Shown here: positions 1 through 7,750 of the stretch, piece by piece | Layout: every line of letters starts with the position of its first letter | Numbering within the stretch: position 1 is the first letter of the stretch | Assembly (NCBI GenBank): GCA_964471945.1 | Contig: CAYYIJ010000058.1 | Coordinates: forward strand, 1 to 16,117 | DNA length: 16,117 bases | Direction: 5' to 3' | From: JASEHD01 sp964471945 | GTDB lineage: Bacteria; Bacteroidota; Ignavibacteria; UBA10030; SZUA-254 | Position numbers and translations under genes: made by a program | The notes under the pieces: model-generated | Seen by the model: the letters and a program-made list of their open reading frames with translations, nothing else | Database searches by the model: none | Told to the model about the DNA's origin: nothing

Positions 1-80
1 TTATTCTTAGGGCAGCCAGTAATTAATAGTGCAATCAAAATAAATAATAAAATATGAAAACTTTGAAAAACTATTTTCAT
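1..80 (-). CDS. Putative lipoprotein, N-terminal fragment (runs off left edge)
   Basis: Reading leftward from an ATG at 80-78, the frame stays open to the edge and encodes about 26 residues. It begins MKIVFQSF, continues with a hydrophobic stretch (HILLFILIALL) and ends at ITGC-PKN. This is a textbook lipoprotein signal peptide: a basic N-terminus, a hydrophobic core and a lipobox I-T-G-C with the lipidated cysteine at residue 23. A second in-frame ATG lies directly upstream (83-81), so the protein may begin with two methionines. No Shine-Dalgarno sequence is visible, because the palindromic repeat at 86-158 sits immediately upstream of the start. The mature domain lies outside the window, so the function cannot be named. 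The signal-peptide call is direct; that it is a real gene is inferred from the good fit and the open frame. Confidence 0.6.
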   Translation of the reverse strand, partial: MKIVFQSFHILLFILIALLITGCPKN

Positions 81-85
81 CATTA

Positions 86-158
86 TGTCATTCTGAACGA
101 AGTGAAGAATCTTTCTCGTTTTTGCAAGACAAGATGTTTCGGTCCGCTCAACATGACA
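86..158. repeat. Palindromic intergenic repeat (GTCATTCTGAACG type)
   Basis: Two 27-base arms form an imperfect inverted repeat: 86-112 begins TGTCATTCTGAACG, and 132-158 reads the same on the other strand with substitutions (TGTCATGTTGAGCG). The outermost six bases match perfectly, as do the inner ATCT ends. The 19-base spacer carries no ORF. Short palindromes beginning GTCATTCTGA/GTCATCCTGA are, from general knowledge, scattered between genes in many Bacteroidota, Ignavibacteria and Chloroflexi genomes, probably as non-autonomous mobile or REP-like elements. It lies a few bases upstream of the lipoprotein start, so its RNA hairpin would fall in that gene's leader. Confidence 0.65.
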
Positions 159-304
159 ACTAGTTATGAATATTTCAGAGGTATCAATATATTTCATGGT
201 ATAATTCTTAAAATTTATAAAGAAATCTAATGAATTATTAATTAATTTACAATGTCCATTAATATAACCTTTAGTAATAAATGTTGTTTAAATAACTAAT
301 AAAA

Positions 305-745
305 TTGCTAAATACAAGTTTAAAAATAATTATTCTTTTAATCTTACGCTGTTTTCTTTAGTGCGACAATGATTGCATTATCTGGGCGTGTGAGAATTGA
401 AGGTTATTGTAACAAAGATTGGTTATTGATGCTGATTTAGGCGATATCAATATTTTGGATAATCAGTTGGATATTAAATTTGAAATAATGGTTCCAAATA
501 ATTTTAATCTTTATATCCAAACTTCTGGTGAAAATATATTTTTCTCTTCCAATTCGAACAAGGGTATAGATTGATCAACATCTGGAGATGTTATAGCAGA
601 AACCTCCGGGGGTGATGTAAGCTGTGATTTGGAGTTTTCCGGAAAAATTAAGGATGGAAGTATGAATGGAAAAATTGGTGAAGGCGGCAACCTGATACGA
701 TTGGAAACTTCGGGCGGTGATATTGTAATTACTCCATCGGAATAA
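305..745 (+). pseudogene. Decayed DUF4097-like (putative adhesin, beta-helix) gene
   Basis: One frame ending at TAA 743-745 encodes a typical DUF4097 tail: STSGDVIAETSGGDVSCDL at 575-631, then an LETSGGDIVITPSE end. The same frame upstream (413-571) gives RLVIDADLGDINI and EIMVPNNFNLYIQTSG, the strand-turn pattern of this family. It is interrupted by TGA at 572-574. Further upstream the likely continuation (GRVRIEGYCNK, 384-416) is in a different frame, so there is also a frameshift near 413-419. A possible signal-peptide remnant (LKIIILLIL, about 320-346) is followed by a TAG at 359. There is no intact start. DUF4097 proteins are usually envelope or cell-surface proteins of unknown role. The core from 413 to 745 is well supported; the 5' limit at 305 is a guess. 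Confidence 0.65.
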
Positions 746-756
746 AATTTTGTATT

Positions 757-784
757 AGATTTTAGATTACAGATTTGAGATTAT
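757..784. repeat. Four tandem heptamers AGATTNN
   Basis: Bases 757-784 read as four head-to-tail 7-mers: AGATTTT, AGATTAC, AGATTTG, AGATTAT. A further isolated AGATTAC lies about 30 bases to the right. The array starts 11 bases after the DUF4097 pseudogene stop. No function can be assigned. Confidence 0.5.
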
Positions 785-842
785 AGTACTGCAGCGTAAA
801 TCTCGAACGAAAAGCAGATTACAAAGGCGCCGACCGTTATGA

Positions 843-880
843 GGGAGTTCTACCAAAGGCATTCCTTTTGGAATACTCCC
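843..880 (-). terminator. Hairpin downstream of the T9SS repeat-protein gene (possible terminator)
   Basis: An inverted repeat lies 15 bases beyond the stop codon of the minus-strand gene that ends at 895. The outer stem is GGGAGT (843-848) with ACTCCC (875-880). The inner stem is CCAAAGG (853-859) with CCTTTTGG (864-871), which has one bulged base. The position suits a transcript end, but no U-run follows on the minus strand, so it may instead stabilise the mRNA 3' end or be another dispersed palindrome. Confidence 0.4.
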
Positions 881-894
881 GACCCGGCTTAAAA

Positions 895-3030
895 TTACTT
901 CAATAAAATCATTCTCTTCGCGTGGATAATGTCTCCGATCTGTAATTGATAGAAATATGTTCCCGAGGACACTATATTCCCGTGATTATCTTGGCTGTTC
1001 CAAATTATAGAGTGAGTGCCGGCTGCTTTGTATTCATCCAATAATTTTCTTATTAACTTTCCATTTATGTTATAAATATTTATTTGCACATTACCACTTG
1101 TTGGCAGCGAATAGCTAATTATAGTTATAGGATTAAATGGATTAGGGTAGTTTTGGGAGAGTATAAACTTATTTGGTAATTCAAAACTATTGATATCTTT
1201 TACTGATGTTACTTCTCCTCCTGTGTTTGTCTTCAATATTGTACCATCCTGTCCAACCACCCAGCCAGTATTACTGTCTGTGAAATATACTGAAAACAAA
1301 TAATTTGTCGTTCCGCTTGACTGAACTGTCCAATTCGTTCCGCCATTAGTTGTTTTTAAAATTGTCCCAGCATCTCCAACAGTCCAACCGGTATTACTAT
1401 TTGTGAAATATACTGACCGTAACCAAAATGTTGTTCCGCTTTCCTGAGAAGTCCAATTTGTTCCGGCATCAGTTGTCTTTAAAATTGTACCACCTTCTCC
1501 AACAGCCCAACCAGTATCTTTGTTTGTAAAATATACTGACAACAACCAATATGTTGTTTCGCTTGACTGGGGAGTCCAATTTGTTCCACCATTGGTTGTC
1601 TTTAAGATTGTGCCATAATATCCAACAGCCCAGCCGGTATTACTGTCTGTAAAATATACTGACGATAAAGGATTTATTGTTCCGCTTTCCTGAAAAGTCC
1701 AATTTGTTCCGCTATTGGTTGTTTTAAAGATTATGCCAAGTTCTCCAACTACCCAACCTGTATTACTATCTGTAAAACATACAGAAAGCAAATTATTCCA
1801 TGTTCCGCTTGCCTTAGAAGTCCAATCTATTCCGCCATTGGTTGTCTTCAAGATTGTGCTATATGTTATGCCAGCATAACCGACCGCCCATCCGGTATGA
1901 CTATTTGTGAAATATACTGACCGTAACCGATTTGTTGTTCCGCTTGACTGATAAGTCCAATTTGTTCCGGCATTTGTTGTTTTTAAAATTGTGCCATTAT
2001 TTCCAACAGCCCATCCACTATTACTGTCTGTGAAATATACTGAAAATAAATATTTTGTCGTTCCATTTGATTGAGAAGTCCAATTTGTTCCGGCATCTGT
2101 TGTCTTTAAAATTACGCCACCTACTCCCACCGCCCATCCACTATTACTGTCTGTGAAATATACTGACCACAACCAATATGGTGTTCCGATTTCCTGAGAA
2201 GTCCAATTTATTCCACCATCTGTTGTCTTTAATATTGTACCACCACCACCAATCGCCCAGCCGGTATTACTGTCTGTGAAATATACTGACGTTAAATAAT
2301 TCCACGTGCCGCTTGGCTGAGAAGTCCAATCCGTTCCGCTATTAGTTGTTTTTAAAATTGTACCAGTGATTCCAACCGCCCACCCGGTATTATTGTCTGT
2401 AAAATATACTGAAAATAAATAATTTGTTGTTCCGCTTGACTGAGAAGTCCAATTTGTTCCGCCATTGGATGTTTTTAAGATTTTGCCAGAATCTCCAACC
2501 GCCCAACCAGTATCTTTGTTTGTAAAATATACTGAGTTCAACCAATATGTTGTTCCGCTTGGCTGGGGGGTCCAATTTGTTCCACCATCGGTTGTATTTA
2601 TGATTGTGCCCCATCTTCCAACCGCCCAGCCAGTATTACTGTCTCTGAAAAATACTGATTGCAAATGATTTGTTGTTCCGCTTGATTGAGAAGTCCAATT
2701 TGTACCGCCATTTGTTGTCCTTATAATTGTACCCCATCCTCCAACCGCCCAGCCGATATTAGTGTCTGTGAAATAAACTGAACTCAAAACACTCCACGCT
2801 TCGCTTGACTGAGAAGTCCAATTTGTTCCGCCATCTGTCGTCTTTAAAATTGTACCATAAGATCCAACGGCCCAGCCGGTATTACTGTCTATGAAATAAA
2901 CAGAACTTAATGTATTCCCTTGTGGCAATGGGTTTTGCCAAAACCAACCGCTTTGTGCATTCAAGAGTGATCCATTTGGGAAAATATTTGCACCCAAGTA
3001 AATAACAAGAATAGTAATATATTTTTTCAT
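895..3030 (-). CDS. Secreted Ycf48/BNR-like repeat protein with T9SS type A sorting domain
   Basis: This is a 711-residue secreted protein. Residues 1 to about 25 are a signal peptide (MKKYITILVIYLGANIF...LNAQ). From about residue 40 to 610 there are 14 repeats of about 41-42 residues, each following SVYFTDSNTGWAVGxxGTILKTTNGGTNWTSQSSGT, written here as a pattern with variable positions. This is the sheet-blade motif of Ycf48/BNR-like beta-propellers. Repeat 9 carries a four-residue insertion (YAGITYS). Residues 624-711 form a Por/type IX sorting domain: LSQNYPNPFNP at the start, then GKLIRKL, AAGTHSIIW and SSGTYFYQL, ending KRMILLK. In this family that tail directs outer-membrane passage by the T9SS and cell-surface attachment or release. 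The exact ligand or activity is unknown; such proteins are usually annotated as hypothetical or Ycf48-like, and photosystem assembly is not implied. It follows dacB by 73 bases on the same strand. A GGGG lies 5 bases before the ATG. Confidence 0.9.
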   Translation of the reverse strand: MKKYITILVIYLGANIFPNGSLLNAQSGWFWQNPLPQGNTLSSVYFIDSNTGWAVGSYGTILKTTDGGTNWTSQSSEAWSVLSSVYFTDTNIGWAVGGWGTIIRTTNGGTNWTSQSSGTTNHLQSVFFRDSNTGWAVGRWGTIINTTDGGTNWTPQPSGTTYWLNSVYFTNKDTGWAVGDSGKILKTSNGGTNWTSQSSGTTNYLFSVYFTDNNTGWAVGITGTILKTTNSGTDWTSQPSGTWNYLTSVYFTDSNTGWAIGGGGTILKTTDGGINWTSQEIGTPYWLWSVYFTDSNSGWAVGVGGVILKTTDAGTNWTSQSNGTTKYLFSVYFTDSNSGWAVGNNGTILKTTNAGTNWTYQSSGTTNRLRSVYFTNSHTGWAVGYAGITYSTILKTTNGGIDWTSKASGTWNNLLSVCFTDSNTGWVVGELGIIFKTTNSGTNWTFQESGTINPLSSVYFTDSNTGWAVGYYGTILKTTNGGTNWTPQSSETTYWLLSVYFTNKDTGWAVGEGGTILKTTDAGTNWTSQESGTTFWLRSVYFTNSNTGWTVGDAGTILKTTNGGTNWTVQSSGTTNYLFSVYFTDSNTGWVVGQDGTILKTNTGGEVTSVKDINSFELPNKFILSQNYPNPFNPITIISYSLPTSGNVQINIYNINGKLIRKLLDEYKAAGTHSIIWNSQDNHGNIVSSGTYFYQLQIGDIIHAKRMILLK
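1220..2910 (-). repeat. In-gene tandem repeat region, about 14 units of 123-126 bp
   Basis: The coding repeats of the T9SS protein are also visible as DNA. On the plus strand, GTGAAATATACTGA or a close variant recurs every 123-126 bases, as do CCAATTTGTTCCGCC and AACCGCCCA. Units near 1500-1580 and 2505-2585 share a long, nearly identical block (CAACCAGTATCTTTGTTTG followed by AACCAATATGTTGTT). This points to duplication of blocks of several units as well as of single units. Confidence 0.8.
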
Positions 3031-3089
3031 AAGTACCCCATAATATCATATTTACATCAGTGAAAATCAAATTGATTTAATCCACACAA

Positions 3090-3118
3090 CCTTGCGAAGG
3101 TTACTAACCTTCGCAGGG
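3090..3118 (-). terminator. Long hairpin overlapping the dacB stop codon
   Basis: The arms CCTTGCGAAGGTTA (3090-3103) and TAACCTTCGCAGGG (3105-3118) are inverted copies that differ at one position, leaving almost no loop. On the minus strand the last dacB codons form one arm and the TAG stop (3106-3104) is at the apex. The short run TTGTGTGG after the stem is not a good U-tract. It may act as a terminator or 3' mRNA stabiliser, or be a dispersed palindrome that has been absorbed into the end of the gene. Confidence 0.5.
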
Positions 3119-4567
3119 TTTGGTTAACAATTTAATTATTTTATCTTGCATTTCTCTTACTATTTTGATTTCGCCGGGGAAATGGTTGCATAATATACTA
3201 AAAGCTAATAACTTTCCATCATCTGCCCTAACATATCCTGATAGATTGCTCACACCCAACAACGAACCAGTTTTTGCATATACATTTTGGATACCTTTCA
3301 TACGGTTCTTTAATGTTCCGTCAACACCAGCGATTGCGAGACTCTCATAGAAACGTTTGAACGTTGTTTTCTTTTCGTACTGTTTTTTGAGAAGTTGTAC
3401 AATTGCATCGGGTGAGATCGTATTGTACCATGAAACCCCAGAGCCATCGGCTAAGATCATCTTAGACGTATCTATTCCTTCACTTACTAAATAATTCTTG
3501 ATGATATGTAGTCCCATTTCTGCAGAGCCGGGTGAGCCAAGATGTTCAGCCGAAATAGTTTTTAAAAGATTTTCAGCAGCGAGGTTATCGCTGTTTTTAT
3601 TTATTCGATGCAGTACAGAATCAATAGGGTGTGAGACTTCCGCTAATAATGTTCTGCCTTTGTTATAACCAAGTGTTATGTTTCCTTCAATTGTAATTCC
3701 TCCAAGGTTTAGCCGTTCTTTCAAGAGAGAAAGAAAATAAAGCTCTGGTTTCCATATGCTAAGATTGAATTCTTTTGTTTCGTCAACAGGACTTAATCTA
3801 CCTGTAATCATGATATTATTATTATCCCTTTGTCTGGTTACACGGCATAGTGGAATGAGCGTATCGTTTGTTGTAATACCTAAGTTTGAAAGTTCGATAA
3901 ATGATGTAACTGGTTCTGTTTGTATCGAAAGGGGATCTCCAATTTTCTTACTCGGGGAAACAAATATTTTAATTGAGTTTCCATTTACCGTTAAAGGTGT
4001 TATAAAAGCCGAGTAAGATTCTGGCTCATCATCCCACATCCAACCTTTGCCCCAATAAATTGAATCAAATCGACTATTATCCCCAACAATATCTCCCGTT
4101 ATTATTTTTATACCTCGAGTACTGAGACTCGAAGACAAGGAGTCTAAATCATTCGTTTCAAGGAGTGGATCACCTGAACCGACGATGTATAAGTTTCCAT
4201 GAAGTACACCATTTATAATTTTACCATCTGTAAATAATTTTGTTTTAAATTGGTAATTATGTTTTAGTGTATTGATCGCAGCGGCGCTTGTTAGTAATTT
4301 CATATTAGAAGCTGGGTGGAATAATTTACTGCTATTTAGTTTATAAAGTGCCCTACCATCATCTATCGAAATAATATTTATTCCCAAAAAACATAGATTT
4401 AAAAGAGAATCTTTCAGAATTTCATCGATCTTGATTTGTAAGGAATCAAAATCATTCTCAGCAGTTTGTAACTCTGATATCTGATTGGTTGCAACACATG
4501 TAGCGAGTATGGAACCTGAAAGCAATAAATACTGAACAAGGTATTTTATATTTATTAGTAATCGCAT
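3104..4567 (-). CDS. dacB: D-alanyl-D-alanine carboxypeptidase/endopeptidase, PBP4 type (peptidase S13)
   Basis: The gene encodes 487 residues, close to the usual 470-500 of class C PBP4 enzymes. These act in the periplasm on peptidoglycan, removing the terminal D-Ala and cutting D-Ala-mDAP cross-links. All three penicillin-binding motifs are present: SNMK at 87-90 (catalytic Ser87 and Lys90, in the context FHPASNMKLLTSAAA), SDN at 326-328 and KTG at 432-434. An ADGSG motif at 373-377 and AGVDGTL at 413-419 also fit the family. The span between SxxK and SDN holds the large insertion that marks class C enzymes. The N-terminus (IKYLVQYLLLSGSILATC) is a signal peptide; a cysteine at 24 follows L-A-T, which is a poor lipobox, so lipidation is doubtful. 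It is divergent from secA across 69 bp. The last codons lie in a strong hairpin. Identification is firm. Confidence 0.96.
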   Translation of the reverse strand: MRLLINIKYLVQYLLLSGSILATCVATNQISELQTAENDFDSLQIKIDEILKDSLLNLCFLGINIISIDDGRALYKLNSSKLFHPASNMKLLTSAAAINTLKHNYQFKTKLFTDGKIINGVLHGNLYIVGSGDPLLETNDLDSLSSSLSTRGIKIITGDIVGDNSRFDSIYWGKGWMWDDEPESYSAFITPLTVNGNSIKIFVSPSKKIGDPLSIQTEPVTSFIELSNLGITTNDTLIPLCRVTRQRDNNNIMITGRLSPVDETKEFNLSIWKPELYFLSLLKERLNLGGITIEGNITLGYNKGRTLLAEVSHPIDSVLHRINKNSDNLAAENLLKTISAEHLGSPGSAEMGLHIIKNYLVSEGIDTSKMILADGSGVSWYNTISPDAIVQLLKKQYEKKTTFKRFYESLAIAGVDGTLKNRMKGIQNVYAKTGSLLGVSNLSGYVRADDGKLLAFSILCNHFPGEIKIVREMQDKIIKLLTKPCEG

Positions 4568-4568
4568 G

Positions 4569-4600
4569 TTTGTTTTCGTATTGAAAAATAGTTAGATTTG
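4569..4600 (+). promoter_or_regulatory. Predicted Bacteroidetes-type promoter for secA
   Basis: TTTG (4569-4572), 20 bases, then TAGATTTG (4593-4600). This matches the Bacteroidetes primary-sigma consensus TTTG-N19-21-TAnnTTTG at every defined position. Transcription would begin near 4607 and leave a leader of about 30 bases before the secA ATG. Whether the host uses this consensus is an assumption. Confidence 0.45.
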
Positions 4601-4613
4601 ATACAAAATCAAA
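4583..4613 (-). promoter_or_regulatory. Predicted promoter for dacB, overlapping the secA promoter
   Basis: On the minus strand there is TTTG (4613-4610), 19 bases, then TATTTTTC (4590-4583), one mismatch from TAnnTTTG. The start of transcription would lie only about 9 bases from the dacB ATG. The site overlaps the predicted secA promoter, so the two polymerases could not both bind. Confidence 0.3.
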
Positions 4614-4636
4614 AAGATATTTAAAAAAAAAGGCAT

Positions 4637-7600
4637 ATGTTTAAGGTACTTTCGAAAATATTCCCTAGCAAATCTGAAAAAGACATAAAACGCATTCATC
4701 CGATTGTTGATGAGATTAATCAATATTTTGAAGAATATCAAAAATTAACTGATGATGAGTTAAAAGCTAAGACTATAGAATTTCGACAAAGAATACATGA
4801 AAATATTACAGAGTATGAAGAAGAAATAAAGAAATTAAAAGAACAATTAAAAACAGATCAGACCTTAACGCTTGAGGAACGAGAGAACACTTATACAGCG
4901 ATAGAAGAGATACAAAATCAACTAAATGAAACAACACGAGAAACGTTGAGTGAAATACTGCCCGAAGCTTTTGCAGTGGTGAAAGAAACTTGTCGTAGAT
5001 TGGTAGGACATACGTTGGAAGTAACTGGGCATAAAATTGTGTGGGATATGGTGCCGTTCGATGTTCAGCTTATTGGTGGAGTTGTATTACATGAAGGTAA
5101 AATAGCTGAGATGGCAACTGGTGAAGGTAAGACACTCGTTGCAACTATGCCACTTTATCTGAATGCATTACCAGCGAGAGGTGTTCATTTGGTTACCGTG
5201 AATGATTACCTCGCTTTACGTGATAGCCAATGGATGGGAAAGGTTTTTGAGTTCCTCGGTTTATCGGTTGGCTGTATTCAACAACAGATGGATCCTGTCC
5301 AACGAAAGAAACAATATGGATGTGATATTACTTACGGTACGAATAATGAGTTTGGATTTGATTATTTACGTGATAACATGGTTATATCTTCGGATGATTT
5401 AGTCCATCGTGAATTTTATTATGCCATAGTTGACGAGGTTGACTCAGTTTTAATTGACGAGGCAAGAACACCATTAATAATAAGTGGTCCAGTTTCGAGT
5501 GAAGATCATAAATTTTCCGAAATGAAACCTCGAGTTGAAAAATTAGTTAATGCACAACGCAATTTTATTACCAAGATAGTTGCCGAAGCTGAACAATACC
5601 TTGAACAAAAAAAAGAAAAAGAGGCAGGTATTCAATTATTACGTGCATATCGGGGTTTGCCCAAACATAAAAGATTAGTTAAAGTTCTTTCTGAACCAGC
5701 TAATAAAATATTAATGCAGCAAACAGAAAAGGAATATCTTCGTGAGCAATCCCGACGTATGCATGAAATCGATGATGAATTATATTATGCGATTAATGAA
5801 AAAGATCATACAATTAACTTAACAGAAAAAGGTAGGGAACTTTTAGCTGGAAGCTCAGGTGATAAAGATTTCTTCGTATTGCCCGATGTTGGCTCCGAAA
5901 TAGCAATTATCGAAAATGATTCATCATTATCATCTCCTCAAAAACAAGAGAAAAAAGATGAGTTAAATCTTCATTATGCAGAAAAAAGTGATCGAATTCA
6001 TACCGTAACTCAATTACTGAGAGCTTATTCATTGTATGAGAAAGATGATGAATATGTAGTTTCAGATGATGGAAAGATAATGATTGTTGATGAATTTACC
6101 GGAAGAATGCTACCCGGTCGGCGATATTCCGATGGTTTGCACCAAGCTATTGAGGCGAAAGAGGGAGTGAAAGTCGAGCGTGATATGCAAACTCTTGCTA
6201 CAATTACATTACAAAATTATTTTCGTCTTTATAAAAAATTAGCAGGAATGACAGGTACCGCTGAGACGGAAGCGTCAGAGTTTTTTGATATTTATAAACT
6301 TGATGTTATCGTTGTTCCTACGAATAAGCCAATGGTTCGTAATGACATCGATGATGTTATTTATAAAACCAAGCGAGAAAAGTATAATGCTGTGATTACT
6401 GAGATTGAAGATTTGCGGAAACAGAATCGCCCTACTCTAGTTGGAACCACAAGTGTTGAAGTTTCTGAAACTCTCAGTAGAATGCTAAAGCGTAATGGCA
6501 TACCTCATAATGTTTTAAATGCAAAACATCATCAGCGTGAATCTGAAATTGTTACCTATGCCGGATTGCCAGGGGCTGTAACGATTGCAACAAATATGGC
6601 AGGGCGAGGTACGGATATTAAACTTGGACCGGGTATTGCTCAGGCAGGTGGATTACACATCATTGGAACTGAACGACATGAAGCCAGGCGGATAGATAGG
6701 CAGTTACGCGGTCGATCGGGCCGTCAGGGTGATCCGGGCTCTTCAAAATTTTACCTCTCACTCGAGGACGATCTTATGCGTCTTTTCGGTAGTGCACGAA
6801 TCGCGGGAATTATGGAACGTCTTGGTTTGAAAGAGGGAGATGTAATCCAACATCCAATGATAACTCGATCTGTTCAGCGTGCACAGAGGAAAGTTGAAGA
6901 AAATAATTTCGCAATACGGAAAAGATTACTTGAATACGACAACGTTATGAACCAGCAGCGCGAAGTTATATACACCCGCCGCCGACATGCCCTCCTTGGT
7001 GAACGGTTGCGTGAAGATATTTTCGAGATGCTTCGTGATTTTATCAATTATTTGGTTGGTAAGTATTATAATGAAGGTGAAATTGAGGGACTCAAGGAAG
7101 CATTGCGAACGAATTTTCTCATTGATTTTAAGATTGAACCGGAAAGATGGCAAACTATCGGCGAAGATGGTGTATGTGAAGAAGTTTTTCAAGCCACGAC
7201 AGAGTTCTATAAACGTAAAGAAGAACGTATAAGATCTGAAAACATGGCAATGCTTGAGAAGATGGTTGCATTACAAGTAATTGATGAAAAGTGGAAAGAT
7301 CACCTTCGTGAGATGGATGATTTGAAAGAAGGAATACATCTGCGAGCTTATGGTCAAAAAGATCCGATTGTCGAATATAAAGCTGAAGCTTTTAGGATGT
7401 TTGTCGAATTGCTTGATTTTATCAGAAATGAGACATTGAATTTAGTATTTAAGCTTTTCCCACAACCAATGCAAGAAATGCCAGTACACAGGCAACCAAG
7501 AGCACCTCGTCCTCAGCAAATGATGCTGACTCATGATTCATCACTCGGGATGGGACTGCACGCTGATCGCGAACCGGCTCACAGTCAGGAATCTGCTCAA

Positions 7601-7729
7601 CATCGCGAACGATCCGAAGCAGTAAAAGCTGGGAAACCTCAGCCAATTCATGTCGGTGAAAAAATCGGAAGAAATGAACCATGCCATTGTGGAAGTGGTA
7701 AAAAATATAAGCAATGCCATGGGAAATAA
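4637..7729 (+). CDS. secA: Preprotein translocase ATPase SecA
   Basis: This is the ATPase motor that drives unfolded preproteins through SecYEG across the inner membrane. The 1030 residues are longer than the roughly 900 of E. coli SecA; much of the excess lies between about residues 285 and 460, as is usual in Bacteroidota and relatives. Walker A is MATGEGKT (159-166) and the DEAD-box variant is DEVDS (266-270). GMTGTAETEASEF follows in the nucleotide-binding core, then TNMAGRGTD (652-660) and the arginine-finger region RQLRGRSGRQGDPG of the second helicase domain. A zinc-binding tail with C1016, C1018, C1027 and H1028 (CHCGSGKKYKQCHGK) would bind SecB or ribosomes. The ATG is preceded by an A-rich tract rather than a clear Shine-Dalgarno. 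It heads the plus-strand run, 21 bases before era. Confidence 0.98.
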   Translation: MFKVLSKIFPSKSEKDIKRIHPIVDEINQYFEEYQKLTDDELKAKTIEFRQRIHENITEYEEEIKKLKEQLKTDQTLTLEERENTYTAIEEIQNQLNETTRETLSEILPEAFAVVKETCRRLVGHTLEVTGHKIVWDMVPFDVQLIGGVVLHEGKIAEMATGEGKTLVATMPLYLNALPARGVHLVTVNDYLALRDSQWMGKVFEFLGLSVGCIQQQMDPVQRKKQYGCDITYGTNNEFGFDYLRDNMVISSDDLVHREFYYAIVDEVDSVLIDEARTPLIISGPVSSEDHKFSEMKPRVEKLVNAQRNFITKIVAEAEQYLEQKKEKEAGIQLLRAYRGLPKHKRLVKVLSEPANKILMQQTEKEYLREQSRRMHEIDDELYYAINEKDHTINLTEKGRELLAGSSGDKDFFVLPDVGSEIAIIENDSSLSSPQKQEKKDELNLHYAEKSDRIHTVTQLLRAYSLYEKDDEYVVSDDGKIMIVDEFTGRMLPGRRYSDGLHQAIEAKEGVKVERDMQTLATITLQNYFRLYKKLAGMTGTAETEASEFFDIYKLDVIVVPTNKPMVRNDIDDVIYKTKREKYNAVITEIEDLRKQNRPTLVGTTSVEVSETLSRMLKRNGIPHNVLNAKHHQRESEIVTYAGLPGAVTIATNMAGRGTDIKLGPGIAQAGGLHIIGTERHEARRIDRQLRGRSGRQGDPGSSKFYLSLEDDLMRLFGSARIAGIMERLGLKEGDVIQHPMITRSVQRAQRKVEENNFAIRKRLLEYDNVMNQQREVIYTRRRHALLGERLREDIFEMLRDFINYLVGKYYNEGEIEGLKEALRTNFLIDFKIEPERWQTIGEDGVCEEVFQATTEFYKRKEERIRSENMAMLEKMVALQVIDEKWKDHLREMDDLKEGIHLRAYGQKDPIVEYKAEAFRMFVELLDFIRNETLNLVFKLFPQPMQEMPVHRQPRAPRPQQMMLTHDSSLGMGLHADREPAHSQESAQHRERSEAVKAGKPQPIHVGEKIGRNEPCHCGSGKKYKQCHGK

Positions 7730-7750
7730 ATTGTAAAGATCAATCCAAAT

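Noticed and set aside
86..158. CRISPR repeat or IS terminal inverted repeat
   Set aside because: There is a single copy with no spacers, and no transposase ORF lies between or beside the arms.
2465..2668. Plus-strand ORF opposite the T9SS repeat protein
   Set aside because: It exists only because the 14 repeats keep several antisense frames open; its translation is low-complexity and it lacks a ribosome site.
4497..4567. Lipoprotein signal for DacB at Cys24
   Set aside because: The residues before the cysteine are L-A-T, and threonine at -1 does not fit a lipobox; an ordinary signal peptide is more likely.
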